Source: JANQEU01 sp965601455 (GTDB lineage: Bacteria > Bacteroidota > Bacteroidia > Cytophagales > Cyclobacteriaceae). Taken from it: a stretch of DNA of 64,000 nt. Positions 1 to 9,155 of the stretch are shown piece after piece. A program made the translations under genes and the position numbers. The notes beneath the pieces were generated by a model. That model had not been told where the DNA came from and ran no database searches. It was given only the letters and a program-made list of their open reading frames with translations. The stretch is from positions 1,860,001-1,924,000 of the forward strand of contig OZ271831.1 of assembly GCA_965601455.1 (NCBI GenBank), given 5' to 3'. How positions within the stretch are numbered: the first letter of the stretch is position 1; the number at the start of each line of letters is the position of its first letter.

Positions 1-1
1 C

Positions 2-139
2 TTTAGTACAAAAGCTACTGGTAGCGGCATTGGATTGGCATTAGCAAAAAAGGGAATTGAACAGGCAGGAGGCAACATATGGTTTGAATCAGAAGCGGAT
101 GCGGGAACCACATTCTACATATCCCTACCTCTTTCTTAG
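2..139 (+). CDS. Sensor histidine kinase, C-terminal fragment
   Basis: Only the last 45 residues lie in the window; the gene enters from the left edge. They contain the glycine-rich G2 box of a HATPase_c domain (TGSGIGLALAKKGIEQAGG), followed by the usual end of the fold (AGTTFYISLPL). This is the ATP-binding domain of a two-component histidine kinase, which phosphorylates its own histidine and passes the phosphate to a response regulator. The sensor part and partner regulator are outside the window. The last 41 bases overlap the next gene's likely start in another frame, so the two are probably co-transcribed. Confidence 0.85.
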   Translation, partial: FSTKATGSGIGLALAKKGIEQAGGNIWFESEADAGTTFYISLPLS

Positions 140-3100
140 GTATTTCTTGGTTCTTTCACTGGGTTTTCCGGTTTTCTCCTTTGCCCAAAGTAATTATAAG
201 TGCATTCAGAAGGATCTTGCAGACTTTCCGTTTGTTCTGGATACTTTATTGATTGACCCCTCTTCTATTACTGTTAATGGACAAACAAAAGGATTCACAT
301 TCAACCAAAATGATCAGTTCATTTCGATAAATAATTCCTTTTCCAATGATGCCAAACTTCAAATATGTTACCGTGTTGCTTCCAAAAACTTGGAGGAAGC
401 CATATATGATCGGGATCTTACTATTTACGAGAAGGGAGGATATCGTGTTCAAGAGAATTCTATTCAGCGCTCCGAGGGCTATTCGGATGAATTTATTTCA
501 ACTCCGGGAATCTATAAAATGGGTGCGATTACCAGAGGTATCACCGTTGGAAATCGTCAGGATTTATTCGTGAATAGTAACCTGAACCTTCAACTTTCAG
601 GAGAACTTGCCGAGGATCTTTTTCTTAATGCGGTTATTACCGATCAGAATATACCGTATCAACCGGAGGGTAACACTCAACAGTTAAGGGATTTTGATAA
701 CGTCTATATTGAGTTATACAATAATAAATGGAATCTCCTTGCCGGTGATTTCGTACTAAGAAGTCATCAAAGAAACTACTTTCTTAAGTATTACAAGAAC
801 CAATTGGGATTCAGGCTCCAGAAAGAATCGCAGTTAAATGAATGGAGTCTTCGATCCCAACTTGCCGTTTCCTCCTCCAAGGGCAAATTCACATCTACTT
901 TTGTAGAAGCCATCGAAGGTGTACAAGGCCCGTATAAACTAAGAGGCCCCGATGGTGAGCGATTCATTGTTGTTCTTGCAAACTCCGAACGAGTTTTTAT
1001 CGATGGAATCCTTGTGGAGAGGGGCTTTGATAAAGATTATATCATTGATTACAACATTGGTGAAATCGTTTTCAATCCATCTATTCAAATAACCAGATAC
1101 ACACGTATCAGGGTAGATTATGAGTATGCACAACAGACTTTTCCTCGGTCTTCCGTGCAAACTTCTCACGTACTTAACAAAAACCGAATAACTTTTTATA
1201 CCGATTACTACAGGGAGTCGGATAATGAAACGAATCCTTTGTTCGGAAACTTTACCGATTCTGATCTTCAAAATCTAGATAGTCTTGGGGATTTAAGCCA
1301 AAACGCTTTTATATCTGGGATTACAGAAAGTGACTTCATCCCGGAATTAATTCTTTACGAGAGAAGAGACACCCTGTTGAATAATCGGGTTTACACATAT
1401 TACGTGCCCTCTCGAGATCCCCAAAGGGCTACTTTTCAAATTACATTCACTGATGTTGGCTTTGGGAATGGCGACTATATTCTCGGTAATTCCGAGTCAA
1501 ACGGAAGGGTTTTTACCTGGGTGCCACCTGATGTTGGTGGCCAGTCTCAGGGAAATTTTTCGCCAATTGTGAAGATCGTTACTCCCAATAGAAGGCAAGC
1601 TGGTGTGATTGGAAATCAAGTTGAAATTACACCGGGTTTTACCTTTAATCAGGAGCTTGCCTTATCTGAGCAGGACAATAATCTCCTTTCGTCCAGGGAT
1701 GATCAGGATAATAATGGAATGGCTTGGAAAGGAGTTCTTCAAATGGAGGAACGGAGGATTGCAAGAACTAATTATAGTTTTTCAGGTCATGTTGGATATG
1801 AATTTAATTCCAAAGATTTCAGACCAATTGATCGATTTCGCTCAATAGATTTCGATCGTGACTGGAGCTATAGATTTCCAAATGATTCAGTGAATGCAGC
1901 CGAAAGAATTTTTGACACACGAGTACAAGTAAGCCAAGACATCAACAATGGATTGGAATACACGATAACAAGAAGACAACGCATAGGTATAATTGATGGG
2001 TGGCAACAACAGATCAACTTTGCAAAAGAATTCGGTCCATTCTTCTCGAGGAGCACTAATTTTTTACTAGCCTCGGATGTACTTGAAAACCAATCAACCT
2101 GGACCCGATCATTCAATGAGCTTGGAGTTGGAATTTGGCAACTTCAAACAGGTTTATACTATGACCTGGACGAGAATAAAGTAGTCAACAATTCGGAACA
2201 AGTGGTGGGTTCCGCTATGCATTTTCGTGAGCAGGGAGTGTTTTTAAGAAACTCCGATTCATCAAATTTTAGTCTTGGTATAAAGGCTGGTACGCGACAA
2301 GACAATATTCCCAGAGAAGGCGCGCTATCTCAATCAACTAACATAAATAAAGTATCTGGTCTATTTGGGTTTTCCTCAAATGATAATCATCAATGGACTG
2401 GGAATATAAACTTCTTACAGGTTGAGGATCTTGTGACCTTAACTAATGAACAGCAGATCACAGGTTCACTAAACGCTAACGACCAGCTGTTTAATAATCA
2501 TATAAGAAGCAATTTATTGTATTCGACTGCTTCGGCAAGAGAACTTAGAAGGGAGTATGTTTTTACTTTGGTTGGATCCGGTCAAGGTACCCATACCTGG
2601 AGAGACGAAAATAATGATGGAGTTCAGGATATAACCGAATTCTATGAGGCAATCAATACAGATGAAAGGAATTTCATAAGACTCCTGCTTCCTACGGACG
2701 ACTATATCGACGCATTCCAGACCATCTACAGGCATAACATTGATATACAATTGCCAAAATCATTGCGTGGTAATTCTGGATTTCTTTCTGCTTTATCAAG
2801 ATTCGCTTTTCAAGGGAATCTCAATATTAACAACAAGACCACGTCTTCAGATTATGTTGATCGATTGGTACCTATAGCAAGATCGGATAGCTCAAATTTG
2901 AGTGCGAGGAACTTCAGCCGGTTTACTGTATTCTTTAATAGAAATGAACCTGGTGTGGGTTTTCAACTGAACAGAAATAGGAGATACAATCGTTTTTTAA
3001 ATCAAAATGGATTTGAATCATTGCAGCAGGATGAATGGAATCCTCATCTTAGAGTCAACCTTGTTAAAGCGTACCAACTGGACTTTGACTTTCTTTCTGG

Positions 3101-3554
3101 GATTCTAACCAATGAGTCTGATTTTCTTGCTAATAGAAATTTCAAATTAACGGATCGACGATATAGGGGAAATTTGACTTTTTTATTGAGTAACGATCAT
3201 CGATTTACAGTTGGATATGCAAATAACAGGAAGGAGAACGTCGCATCTGAGGGTAATGACGAGTTTTCAAACAGTAATGAAATTGAATCTACTTATACCT
3301 GGTCTAAGGTTCGGTTTGGTAATCTCAATCTTTCATTGAGATTAATCAATATCGATTTTTCTGGTGAGGAGAATACTTTTCTAGGATATACTTTACTTCA
3401 GGCACTCCGTCCAGGAAACAATGCTACTTGGACGATCAATTGGCAGCAAAATCTAAAAAATGGACTTCAGCTGACGATGCAATACTTTGGAAGAAAATCC
3501 GAGGCAAACCCGGTTGTACATTCAGGTACAGTTCAGATAACCGCTTTTTTTTAG
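99..3554 (+). CDS. Large outer-membrane beta-barrel protein, function unknown
   Basis: This is a 1151-residue protein when started at the ATG at 99. The frame is open from a TTG at 57, but the 99 start places a basic, hydrophobic export signal at the N-terminus, ending near FPVFSFAQ. The mature protein begins with a conserved soluble-looking part: a GNRQDLFVNSNLNLQLSG stretch, then QGPYKLRGPDGERFIVVL and an ERVFIDG...DYIIDYN segment. About 600 residues of alternating polar and aromatic strands follow, ending in aromatic-rich QITAFF, as expected of a beta barrel in the outer membrane. I see no TonB box or plug. It resembles large uncharacterised Bacteroidota surface proteins; the VFIDG/DYIIDYN segment recalls SprA-like proteins, but this one is much shorter. 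The start overlaps the kinase gene. Confidence 0.75.
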   Translation: MREPHSTYPYLFLRYFLVLSLGFPVFSFAQSNYKCIQKDLADFPFVLDTLLIDPSSITVNGQTKGFTFNQNDQFISINNSFSNDAKLQICYRVASKNLEEAIYDRDLTIYEKGGYRVQENSIQRSEGYSDEFISTPGIYKMGAITRGITVGNRQDLFVNSNLNLQLSGELAEDLFLNAVITDQNIPYQPEGNTQQLRDFDNVYIELYNNKWNLLAGDFVLRSHQRNYFLKYYKNQLGFRLQKESQLNEWSLRSQLAVSSSKGKFTSTFVEAIEGVQGPYKLRGPDGERFIVVLANSERVFIDGILVERGFDKDYIIDYNIGEIVFNPSIQITRYTRIRVDYEYAQQTFPRSSVQTSHVLNKNRITFYTDYYRESDNETNPLFGNFTDSDLQNLDSLGDLSQNAFISGITESDFIPELILYERRDTLLNNRVYTYYVPSRDPQRATFQITFTDVGFGNGDYILGNSESNGRVFTWVPPDVGGQSQGNFSPIVKIVTPNRRQAGVIGNQVEITPGFTFNQELALSEQDNNLLSSRDDQDNNGMAWKGVLQMEERRIARTNYSFSGHVGYEFNSKDFRPIDRFRSIDFDRDWSYRFPNDSVNAAERIFDTRVQVSQDINNGLEYTITRRQRIGIIDGWQQQINFAKEFGPFFSRSTNFLLASDVLENQSTWTRSFNELGVGIWQLQTGLYYDLDENKVVNNSEQVVGSAMHFREQGVFLRNSDSSNFSLGIKAGTRQDNIPREGALSQSTNINKVSGLFGFSSNDNHQWTGNINFLQVEDLVTLTNEQQITGSLNANDQLFNNHIRSNLLYSTASARELRREYVFTLVGSGQGTHTWRDENNDGVQDITEFYEAINTDERNFIRLLLPTDDYIDAFQTIYRHNIDIQLPKSLRGNSGFLSALSRFAFQGNLNINNKTTSSDYVDRLVPIARSDSSNLSARNFSRFTVFFNRNEPGVGFQLNRNRRYNRFLNQNGFESLQQDEWNPHLRVNLVKAYQLDFDFLSGILTNESDFLANRNFKLTDRRYRGNLTFLLSNDHRFTVGYANNRKENVASEGNDEFSNSNEIESTYTWSKVRFGNLNLSLRLINIDFSGEENTFLGYTLLQALRPGNNATWTINWQQNLKNGLQLTMQYFGRKSEANPVVHSGTVQITAFF

Positions 3555-4303
3555 CGATCGGGAAAAATAGTTTTCATCAAACGAGTAGCAAAAACAAAGT
3601 CATTCAGTTCTTTAACTTCGGTTTGAGTTATCTCTTCTTTGCTGCCTTCCCATAGTTTTTTGCCCTTGTAGAGGAACAATATATTGTCTCCAATTTCCAT
3701 TACTGAATTCATATCATGAGTGACCGTCACCGTTGTGATATTGTATTCGTCAGTAATCTCCTTAATGAGGTTATCTATCAGAATGCCTGTTTGAGGATCC
3801 AGTCCTGAATTAGGTTCATCGCAGAATAAGTAATTAGGGTTATTGACTATTGCCCTTGCAATCCCAACTCTCTTTTTCATTCCACCGCTAAGCTCTGCTG
3901 GCATCTTTTCATTGACATTCTCCAGGCCCACTCTTTCAAGGCAAAAATTAACTCTTTCAAGCTTTTCTTCAGGAGGCATTTTCGTTAGAATATCAAGAGG
4001 AAACATCACGTTTTGCTCGACTGACTTGCTGTCAAACAAAGCACTCCCTTGAAAAAGCATTCCGATTTCACGTCGGATTTCGGTCACGGTATCCTTGTTT
4101 CCAGCCGTAAAGTCTCTATTGTTAAATAGCACTTGCCCTTCATCTGGCGTAACTAATCCAACGATACACTTAAGAAGTACTGATTTTCCAGTACCACTGG
4201 ATCCAATAATAAGATTGTTTTTTCCTTTGTAGAATTTTCCACTGATACCCTCAAGGACTTGTTTTCCTTCAAATGACTTTGAAATATTTGAAACTTCAAT
4301 CAT
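3551..4303 (-). CDS. mlaF: ABC transporter ATPase, MlaF-like
   Basis: This 250-residue ATPase would power phospholipid or lipid transport across the envelope with the MlaE-type permease upstream. Visible motifs in order are Walker A (GSSGTGKS), Q-loop, signature (ELSGGMKKRVGIARA), Walker B (YLFCDEPNSGLDP) and the switch histidine (TVTHDM). The ATG at 4303 is chosen because MIEVSNISK is a standard family start and gives an ATGA overlap with the permease stop. The frame continues 17 codons further upstream inside the permease gene, which looks spurious. The gene ends with a 4-base convergent overlap with the outer-membrane protein. No MCE-domain substrate-binding protein (MlaD) is adjacent, so the lipid cargo is inferred only from family. 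Confidence 0.88.
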   Translation of the reverse strand: MIEVSNISKSFEGKQVLEGISGKFYKGKNNLIIGSSGTGKSVLLKCIVGLVTPDEGQVLFNNRDFTAGNKDTVTEIRREIGMLFQGSALFDSKSVEQNVMFPLDILTKMPPEEKLERVNFCLERVGLENVNEKMPAELSGGMKKRVGIARAIVNNPNYLFCDEPNSGLDPQTGILIDNLIKEITDEYNITTVTVTHDMNSVMEIGDNILFLYKGKKLWEGSKEEITQTEVKELNDFVFATRLMKTIFPDR

Positions 4304-5031
4304 CCTAATAATAATTGGGCTAGTAGGTAATCTGCACAAAGAATTGCGATACAACTGTTGGTTACTGCGGCAGTGGATGACTTTCCAACCTCCAGAGCAC
4401 CTCCCGTTGTAAAAAACCCTTTGTAAGCGGAAATTGTAGCCACCAAAAAACCAAAAACAAAGGCCTTGATTAATGCGAAGAAGACATTAAATTCAATGAA
4501 TTCATCCCGGATTCCAATGATATAGTCCGTTCCGGAAATTACTCCAGTCAATGTTCCGGCAACATACCCGCCGTATATTGCCAGAAAACCCGATATGATC
4601 ACCAACATTGGGTACATCACTACGCTGGCAATTACTTTCGGAAGGACCAAATAAGAGGTAGCATTAATTCCCATCACCTCCAAAGCATCAATTTGCTCCG
4701 TTATTCTCATTGTACCCAGTTCACCTGCAATATTTGACCCCACTTTACCAGCATATACAATTGCCATTACTGTAGGAGCTAACTCAAGCACGGTCATATC
4801 TCTCACAACTAACGATATCACATAATCCGGTATAAATGGGCTTACAAGGTTATAAGCAGTTTGAATCGTCGTAACGGCTCCCATGAACACCGACACAATG
4901 GTCACGATAAAAATGGAATTATAGCCAACTTTAATACACTCATCAAATATCAATCCGATGTATGTCCTGAATTTTTCTCTTCGAGTGAATAAATGACTAA
5001 GAAAAACTAAAAATTTCCCGAGGCTCTTCAT
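4300..5031 (-). CDS. mlaE: MlaE-family ABC transporter permease
   Basis: This 243-residue integral membrane protein of the MlaE (YrbE/DUF140) family is the permease partner of the downstream ATPase. It has about five hydrophobic segments. The conserved family stretch LELAPTVMAIVYAGKVGSNIAGELGT is present around residues 80-105, followed by the family hallmark EQIDALEVMGINAT. In Gram-negative bacteria such permeases sit in the inner membrane and move phospholipids between inner and outer membranes. The two genes overlap by ATGA, indicating translational coupling. The 69-base gap to the divergent SDR gene must hold promoters for both directions. The MCE and outer-membrane components are not in the window. 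Confidence 0.9.
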   Translation of the reverse strand: MKSLGKFLVFLSHLFTRREKFRTYIGLIFDECIKVGYNSIFIVTIVSVFMGAVTTIQTAYNLVSPFIPDYVISLVVRDMTVLELAPTVMAIVYAGKVGSNIAGELGTMRITEQIDALEVMGINATSYLVLPKVIASVVMYPMLVIISGFLAIYGGYVAGTLTGVISGTDYIIGIRDEFIEFNVFFALIKAFVFGFLVATISAYKGFFTTGGALEVGKSSTAAVTNSCIAILCADYLLAQLLLG

Positions 5032-5100
5032 CTAGGAACCGAAATTAATAAAATCGGATTGTTATACGGTCAGAACAATTGAATTCAGGAGATTTGTATC

Positions 5101-5802
5101 ATGAAAACTGCGATTGTAACCGGGGGAACTAAGGGAATAGGCTATTCTATTGTTGAAAAGTTCTCAAAAGAAGGTTTAAGAGTCATCTTCTGCGCTAGAA
5201 ATTCGGATAATGTTGAGGATGCTCAGAAAAAACTTAGAAATCAGTATCATGAAGAGATTTACGGCTTCGCAGTTGACGTGAGTAATAAAAAACAAATTGA
5301 CAGTTTCGTCAGGTCCATCTATGATATCAACTCAACTACGGATATTCTAGTCAATAATGCAGGAGTGTTTAAACCTGGAGATGTCCATGAAGAGCCGGAT
5401 GGTCAGCTAGAAGATCTTTTGCAGACTAACCTAATGAGTGCTTACCATCTCAGTCGTGCCCTCATTCCCACAATGAAAGTTCAAGCGTCAGGTCACATAT
5501 TCAACATATGCAGTATTGCCAGTTTGGAAGCTTATCCACCTGGCGGATCTTATTCTATTAGTAAGTTTGCTATGCATGGACTGACAAAAGCACTAAGAAG
5601 CGAATTGAAGGCGCATGGAATATCGGTCACATCCGTTATACCGGGGGCCACTTACAGTTCTTCCTGGGAAGGAACTAATATCGACCCTAAACGATTAATG
5701 AATGCAGAAGATATTGCCTCGATGGTATTCGCAATAAGCAGTTTGGGTTCAGGAACAGTGGTGGAGGACATAATATTGAGACCACAGGAGGGAGATCTTT
5801 AA
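5101..5802 (+). CDS. Short-chain dehydrogenase/reductase (FabG/Sdh-like)
   Basis: A classical SDR of 233 residues: an NAD(P)-dependent oxidoreductase of the Rossmann fold. The cofactor loop TGGTKGIG is near residue 8, the structural NNAG motif near residue 87, the catalytic serine in ICSIAS near 137, and the YSISK catalytic tyrosine-lysine pair near 150. The ATG has a good ribosome site (caggag about 9 bases upstream). The gene ends 16 bases before the ispG ATG in the same direction. The substrate cannot be read from sequence; 3-ketoacyl-ACP reductase or sepiapterin-reductase-like activities are both possible. Confidence 0.85.
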   Translation: MKTAIVTGGTKGIGYSIVEKFSKEGLRVIFCARNSDNVEDAQKKLRNQYHEEIYGFAVDVSNKKQIDSFVRSIYDINSTTDILVNNAGVFKPGDVHEEPDGQLEDLLQTNLMSAYHLSRALIPTMKVQASGHIFNICSIASLEAYPPGGSYSISKFAMHGLTKALRSELKAHGISVTSVIPGATYSSSWEGTNIDPKRLMNAEDIASMVFAISSLGSGTVVEDIILRPQEGDL

Positions 5803-5818
5803 TTTATTGCGCTCTCAA

Positions 5819-7786
5819 ATGAATAATCCAACAATTAGCTACTGCAATAGCCTAACAAAATACACCCGCAGAAAAACTCGGGAGGTAAAAATTGGTAACA
5901 TAGGAATAGGAGGGGACAACCCCATCCGGTTACAGTCCATGACTACGGTCGACACTATGGATACTGAGGGATCAATAGAGCAGTCCATAAGGATGATTGA
6001 AGCTGGCTGTGAGCTCGTAAGAATTACTGCACCGAGCATCAAAGAAGCTCAAAATCTCGAACTAATTAAAAAAGGATTAAGAGAAAGGGGTTACGATACT
6101 CCGCTGGTTGCAGACATTCATTTTACTCCAAATGCGGCGGAATTAGCAGCAAGAATTGTAGAGAAAGTTAGAGTCAATCCCGGCAATTACGCTGATAAGA
6201 AGAAATTTGAGACCATTGAATACACCGATGCTTCATACGAAGCTGAACTCGAGAGAATCAGGGAAAAGTTTTCACCTCTTGTAGAAATTTGCAAAGAACA
6301 CGGCACCGCCATGAGGATTGGTACCAATCACGGTTCATTGTCCGATCGAATCATGAGCCGCTTTGGAGACACTCCACTTGGTATGGTTGAATCTGCTTTG
6401 GAATTCATCCGTATCTGTGAAGACCTGGATTTCTATGATATTGTTGTATCCATGAAATCAAGTAACCCACAGGTAATGGTCCAGGCCTATCGTTTACTGG
6501 TTCAAAAACTTGATGAAGGTAATTTTCAGCCCTATCCTTTGCACCTAGGTGTAACTGAAGCGGGTGAAGCCGAAGACGGTAGAATAAAATCAGCGGTTGG
6601 TATTGGAACCCTGTTGGAGGATGGTCTTGGCGATACGGTTCGGGTATCGTTGACAGAAGAACCAGAATTTGAAATACCGGTTGCCAAAGAGCTTGTTGAT
6701 CGCCTTAACAATAGAGACGGTCATCAAATAATAGAGGATATCCTGGATTATCCTATAGACCCCTTTAGTTATAAACGTAGGTCAAGTCTGGAAGTAGGAA
6801 ATATTGGCTTCGACAATGTCCCTCGCGTAATTGCAGATCTTAGTTCAATTGTGTTGGATAACAAAAAATCACTTTCCTCACTTGGGCACTTTTATCTTCC
6901 GGAGTTAGATAAGTGGGGCATGAACGATCTTGGTGTTGATTATATTTATACCGGGTCAACACCTGCTCCTTTTATGCTTCCAAATGGAGTAAAAGAGATT
7001 GTAGATCATAAGGTCTGGAATCCTTCTGAGGAGAATCCAAATTTGTTTCCTATTCTAGATAAGTCCGATGACACCTCAGTCTTGCATTCCAAACTAAACT
7101 TCCTACGTGTATCAACTGAAGAATTTGATGACGAAGTTATCTCGCTTCTAAAAGAAGAAAGTTCTATAGTTCTAATCTTATCCAGTGAGAATGCTCATGC
7201 CTTGGCTGACATAAGGGCCACTTTTGTACGTCTGATTAACGAAAAGATTGATGTTCCAGTAATCATTCAACGTGCATACAACAATGAAAGCACTGATGGT
7301 TTCATGCTAGCGGCATCAACCGATATCGGAGGGTTATTAATTGATGGGTTGGGTGATGGTGCTTTTTTGAGTCACAAAAAACAGGGAGTGGATCTGGGCT
7401 GGATAAAAACAGCAAATGAAACTGCCTTTGGAATTTTACAGGCCTCCCGAACACGTATTACTAAAACAGAATACATCAGTTGTCCTTCTTGTGGCCGTAC
7501 CTTATTTGACCTTCAGGAAACAACCGCTATGATCAGAAAAAGAACAGATCATCTTAAAGGTGTAAAGATTGGAATCATGGGATGTATTGTGAATGGTCCT
7601 GGTGAAATGGCTGATGCAGATTATGGGTATGTGGGATCAGGTAAAGGTAAAATCACATTATACAAAGGACAGGAAGTAATCAAAAGAGGAGTGCCTTCTG
7701 AACACGCTCTGGATGAGTTAATTGAATTAATAAGAGAAGATGGAAAGTGGACAGAGCCCGCGAAAGAAGAATTTGAAAGTGTATGA
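5819..7786 (+). CDS. ispG: 4-hydroxy-3-methylbut-2-enyl-diphosphate synthase, long form
   Basis: IspG (GcpE) converts methylerythritol cyclodiphosphate to HMBPP in the non-mevalonate isoprenoid pathway, using a [4Fe-4S] cluster. At 655 residues it is the long form found in Bacteroidota, Chlamydiae and plants, with a large insert between the N-terminal TIM barrel and the C-terminal iron-sulfur domain. The cluster ligands appear as CPSCGRTLFDLQ (two cysteines) and GIMGCIVNGPGE (third cysteine). The N-terminus has the family stretch RLQSMTTVDTMDTEGS. I chose the ATG at 5819 over a TTG at 5807. The stop overlaps the next ATG (ATGA), so the small membrane protein is translationally coupled. Confidence 0.97.
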   Translation: MNNPTISYCNSLTKYTRRKTREVKIGNIGIGGDNPIRLQSMTTVDTMDTEGSIEQSIRMIEAGCELVRITAPSIKEAQNLELIKKGLRERGYDTPLVADIHFTPNAAELAARIVEKVRVNPGNYADKKKFETIEYTDASYEAELERIREKFSPLVEICKEHGTAMRIGTNHGSLSDRIMSRFGDTPLGMVESALEFIRICEDLDFYDIVVSMKSSNPQVMVQAYRLLVQKLDEGNFQPYPLHLGVTEAGEAEDGRIKSAVGIGTLLEDGLGDTVRVSLTEEPEFEIPVAKELVDRLNNRDGHQIIEDILDYPIDPFSYKRRSSLEVGNIGFDNVPRVIADLSSIVLDNKKSLSSLGHFYLPELDKWGMNDLGVDYIYTGSTPAPFMLPNGVKEIVDHKVWNPSEENPNLFPILDKSDDTSVLHSKLNFLRVSTEEFDDEVISLLKEESSIVLILSSENAHALADIRATFVRLINEKIDVPVIIQRAYNNESTDGFMLAASTDIGGLLIDGLGDGAFLSHKKQGVDLGWIKTANETAFGILQASRTRITKTEYISCPSCGRTLFDLQETTAMIRKRTDHLKGVKIGIMGCIVNGPGEMADADYGYVGSGKGKITLYKGQEVIKRGVPSEHALDELIELIREDGKWTEPAKEEFESV

Positions 7787-8010
7787 GTGAAGAAAACAAA
7801 GTGAAAGAAACAAAGGACAACGAAAGGACTGAGCTAAAAGAGTATTTCAATTTCAGTGAAGTTTTAACTTACTTTTTTAGGAAAAAGGACCCAACACGAC
7901 CAACCAACTTCAATATCAAAGCCATGCATACTATTAATAAGATCTCCATTCTTATGTTTCTGTTTGCTGTGATATTCATTATAACACGAACCATACTACG
8001 AAGTCTCTAG
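7783..8010 (+). CDS. Small membrane protein, DUF6728-like
   Basis: This 75-residue protein has a charged N-terminal half containing YFNFSEVLTYFFRKKDP and a single hydrophobic helix near the C-terminus (ISILMFLFAVIFIITR). The FxxVLxYFFRKKDP...NFNxxxMHxINxISI pattern matches my memory of a small Bacteroidota family (DUF6728); function unknown. It starts within the ispG stop codon (ATGA) and is followed after one base by the YjbR-like gene, so it lies in an ispG-led operon. Its fixed position suggests a membrane-linked house-keeping role, but nothing more can be read from it. Confidence 0.8.
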   Translation: MSEENKVKETKDNERTELKEYFNFSEVLTYFFRKKDPTRPTNFNIKAMHTINKISILMFLFAVIFIITRTILRSL

Positions 8011-8011
8011 C

Positions 8012-8365
8012 ATGGATATCGAGGCCTTCCGACTATACTGTTTGTCTAAGCCTGGAACCTCAGAGCACTTTCCGTTCGATGACAAAGTATTAGTTTTTAA
8101 GGTGGGTAATAAAATGTATGCCCTTGCTGATGTGGATGAATTCATCTCTATTAATCTGAAGTGCGACCCTGAGATGGCAGCTGAGTTAAGAGAGCGATAT
8201 CAGGGAGTTACCCCCGGATACCATATGAGTAAGAAACATTGGAATACCGTACTTACTGATGGTTCAATATCTGACAACCTGTTGTATGAATGGATCGACA
8301 TCTCCTACGATTTAATTTTTAATAGCCTACCGAAGAAAACCCAAATTTCGATTTCTGAAGCATGA
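8012..8365 (+). CDS. MmcQ/YjbR family protein
   Basis: A 117-residue protein of the YjbR/MmcQ family (CyaY-like fold, sometimes described as DNA-binding). Typical features are the start DIEAFRLYCLSKPGTSEHFPF, a central KVLVFKVGNKMYAL strand pair, the phrase INLKCDPEMA, and a late HMSKKHWNTV segment. The biochemical role is not established for the family. It follows the small membrane protein by one base, and its stop overlaps the ATG of the next gene (ATGA), placing it in the middle of the ispG operon. Confidence 0.88.
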   Translation: MDIEAFRLYCLSKPGTSEHFPFDDKVLVFKVGNKMYALADVDEFISINLKCDPEMAAELRERYQGVTPGYHMSKKHWNTVLTDGSISDNLLYEWIDISYDLIFNSLPKKTQISISEA

Positions 8366-9075
8366 AACGTTTGCAAATGCCATTGATTATCTATTCGTTT
8401 TTGATATTTATATCTTGTGCTATGGACTCTACCGATAAAGAAATAGAACCAGGTTTTACCGTCGAGGGAAAAACTTATTTGGCTTTGGGGGATTCGTATA
8501 CCATCGGTCAGGATGTCGAAATTGATGAACGTTGGCCTGTTCAATTGGTCAATAAGGCCAGAGTAGAGGGCTATGATTTAGTAGATCCCGTCATAGTTGC
8601 TACCACCGGATGGACCACTGATGAATTACAACAGGGCATAAGTACTGCTGGAATAGATAATCAGACATATGACTTTGTTTCATTACTTATCGGAGTAAAT
8701 AACCAGTTTAGAGGTTATCCATTTTCTCAGTTCGAAAAAGAGTTTAACGAATTATTGGACTACGCCATTATACGGGCTGGGGGAGATGATTCAGGGGTCT
8801 TTGTTGTCTCAATTCCCGACTATGGTGTTACACCTTTTGGGAAAACAAGGGATTCTGAAAAGATAGCCACTGAATTGGATGAGTATAACTTGTATCAACA
8901 GGAAATATGCAAGGAAAGAAATATCCAGTTCTTTAACATCACTTCAATTAGTAGAGAAGCATTGGACTCCCCAGAGTTGATCGCCTCAGATAACTTGCAT
9001 CCGTCAGGAGAAATGTATAGAAGATGGGTTGATGAAGTTATTGGAGAATGGTTTTTGCAACAATTAGCTCCTTAA
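8362..9075 (+). CDS. SGNH/GDSL-family hydrolase, predicted lipoprotein
   Basis: A 237-residue esterase/lipase-type hydrolase. The N-terminus is a lipoprotein signal with a lipobox-like FISCA, so the enzyme is probably anchored in the envelope. Block I with the nucleophile serine is LALGDSYTIGQ (near residue 42), block III is IGVNNQF with the conserved asparagine, and block V carries the Asp-x-x-His pair as SDNLHPSGEMY. The catalytic glycine of block II is less clear. The start overlaps the preceding stop (ATGA), so it closes a tightly packed operon with ispG. The substrate is unknown; acetyl or acyl groups on sugars or lipids are typical. Confidence 0.87.
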   Translation: MKRLQMPLIIYSFLIFISCAMDSTDKEIEPGFTVEGKTYLALGDSYTIGQDVEIDERWPVQLVNKARVEGYDLVDPVIVATTGWTTDELQQGISTAGIDNQTYDFVSLLIGVNNQFRGYPFSQFEKEFNELLDYAIIRAGGDDSGVFVVSIPDYGVTPFGKTRDSEKIATELDEYNLYQQEICKERNIQFFNITSISREALDSPELIASDNLHPSGEMYRRWVDEVIGEWFLQQLAP

Positions 9076-9155
9076 AGTCCACTAATCACCAATTATTGTC
9101 GTTATCATGTAATAATCCTAATTTAGGGGTGACTTTCGCCACCTAATAGGCCTAA

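Noticed and set aside
57..98. Upstream TTG start of the large outer-membrane protein
   Set aside because: The 14 extra residues would precede and spoil the signal peptide. The ATG at 99 gives a normal export signal.
939..1271. 110-residue reading frame on the minus strand
   Set aside because: It lies entirely inside the outer-membrane protein gene and has no recognisable features.
9076..9155. Imperfect stem before the unknown lipoprotein
   Set aside because: The GGTGAC/GCCACC pairing has mismatches and no T-run; no terminator claimed.
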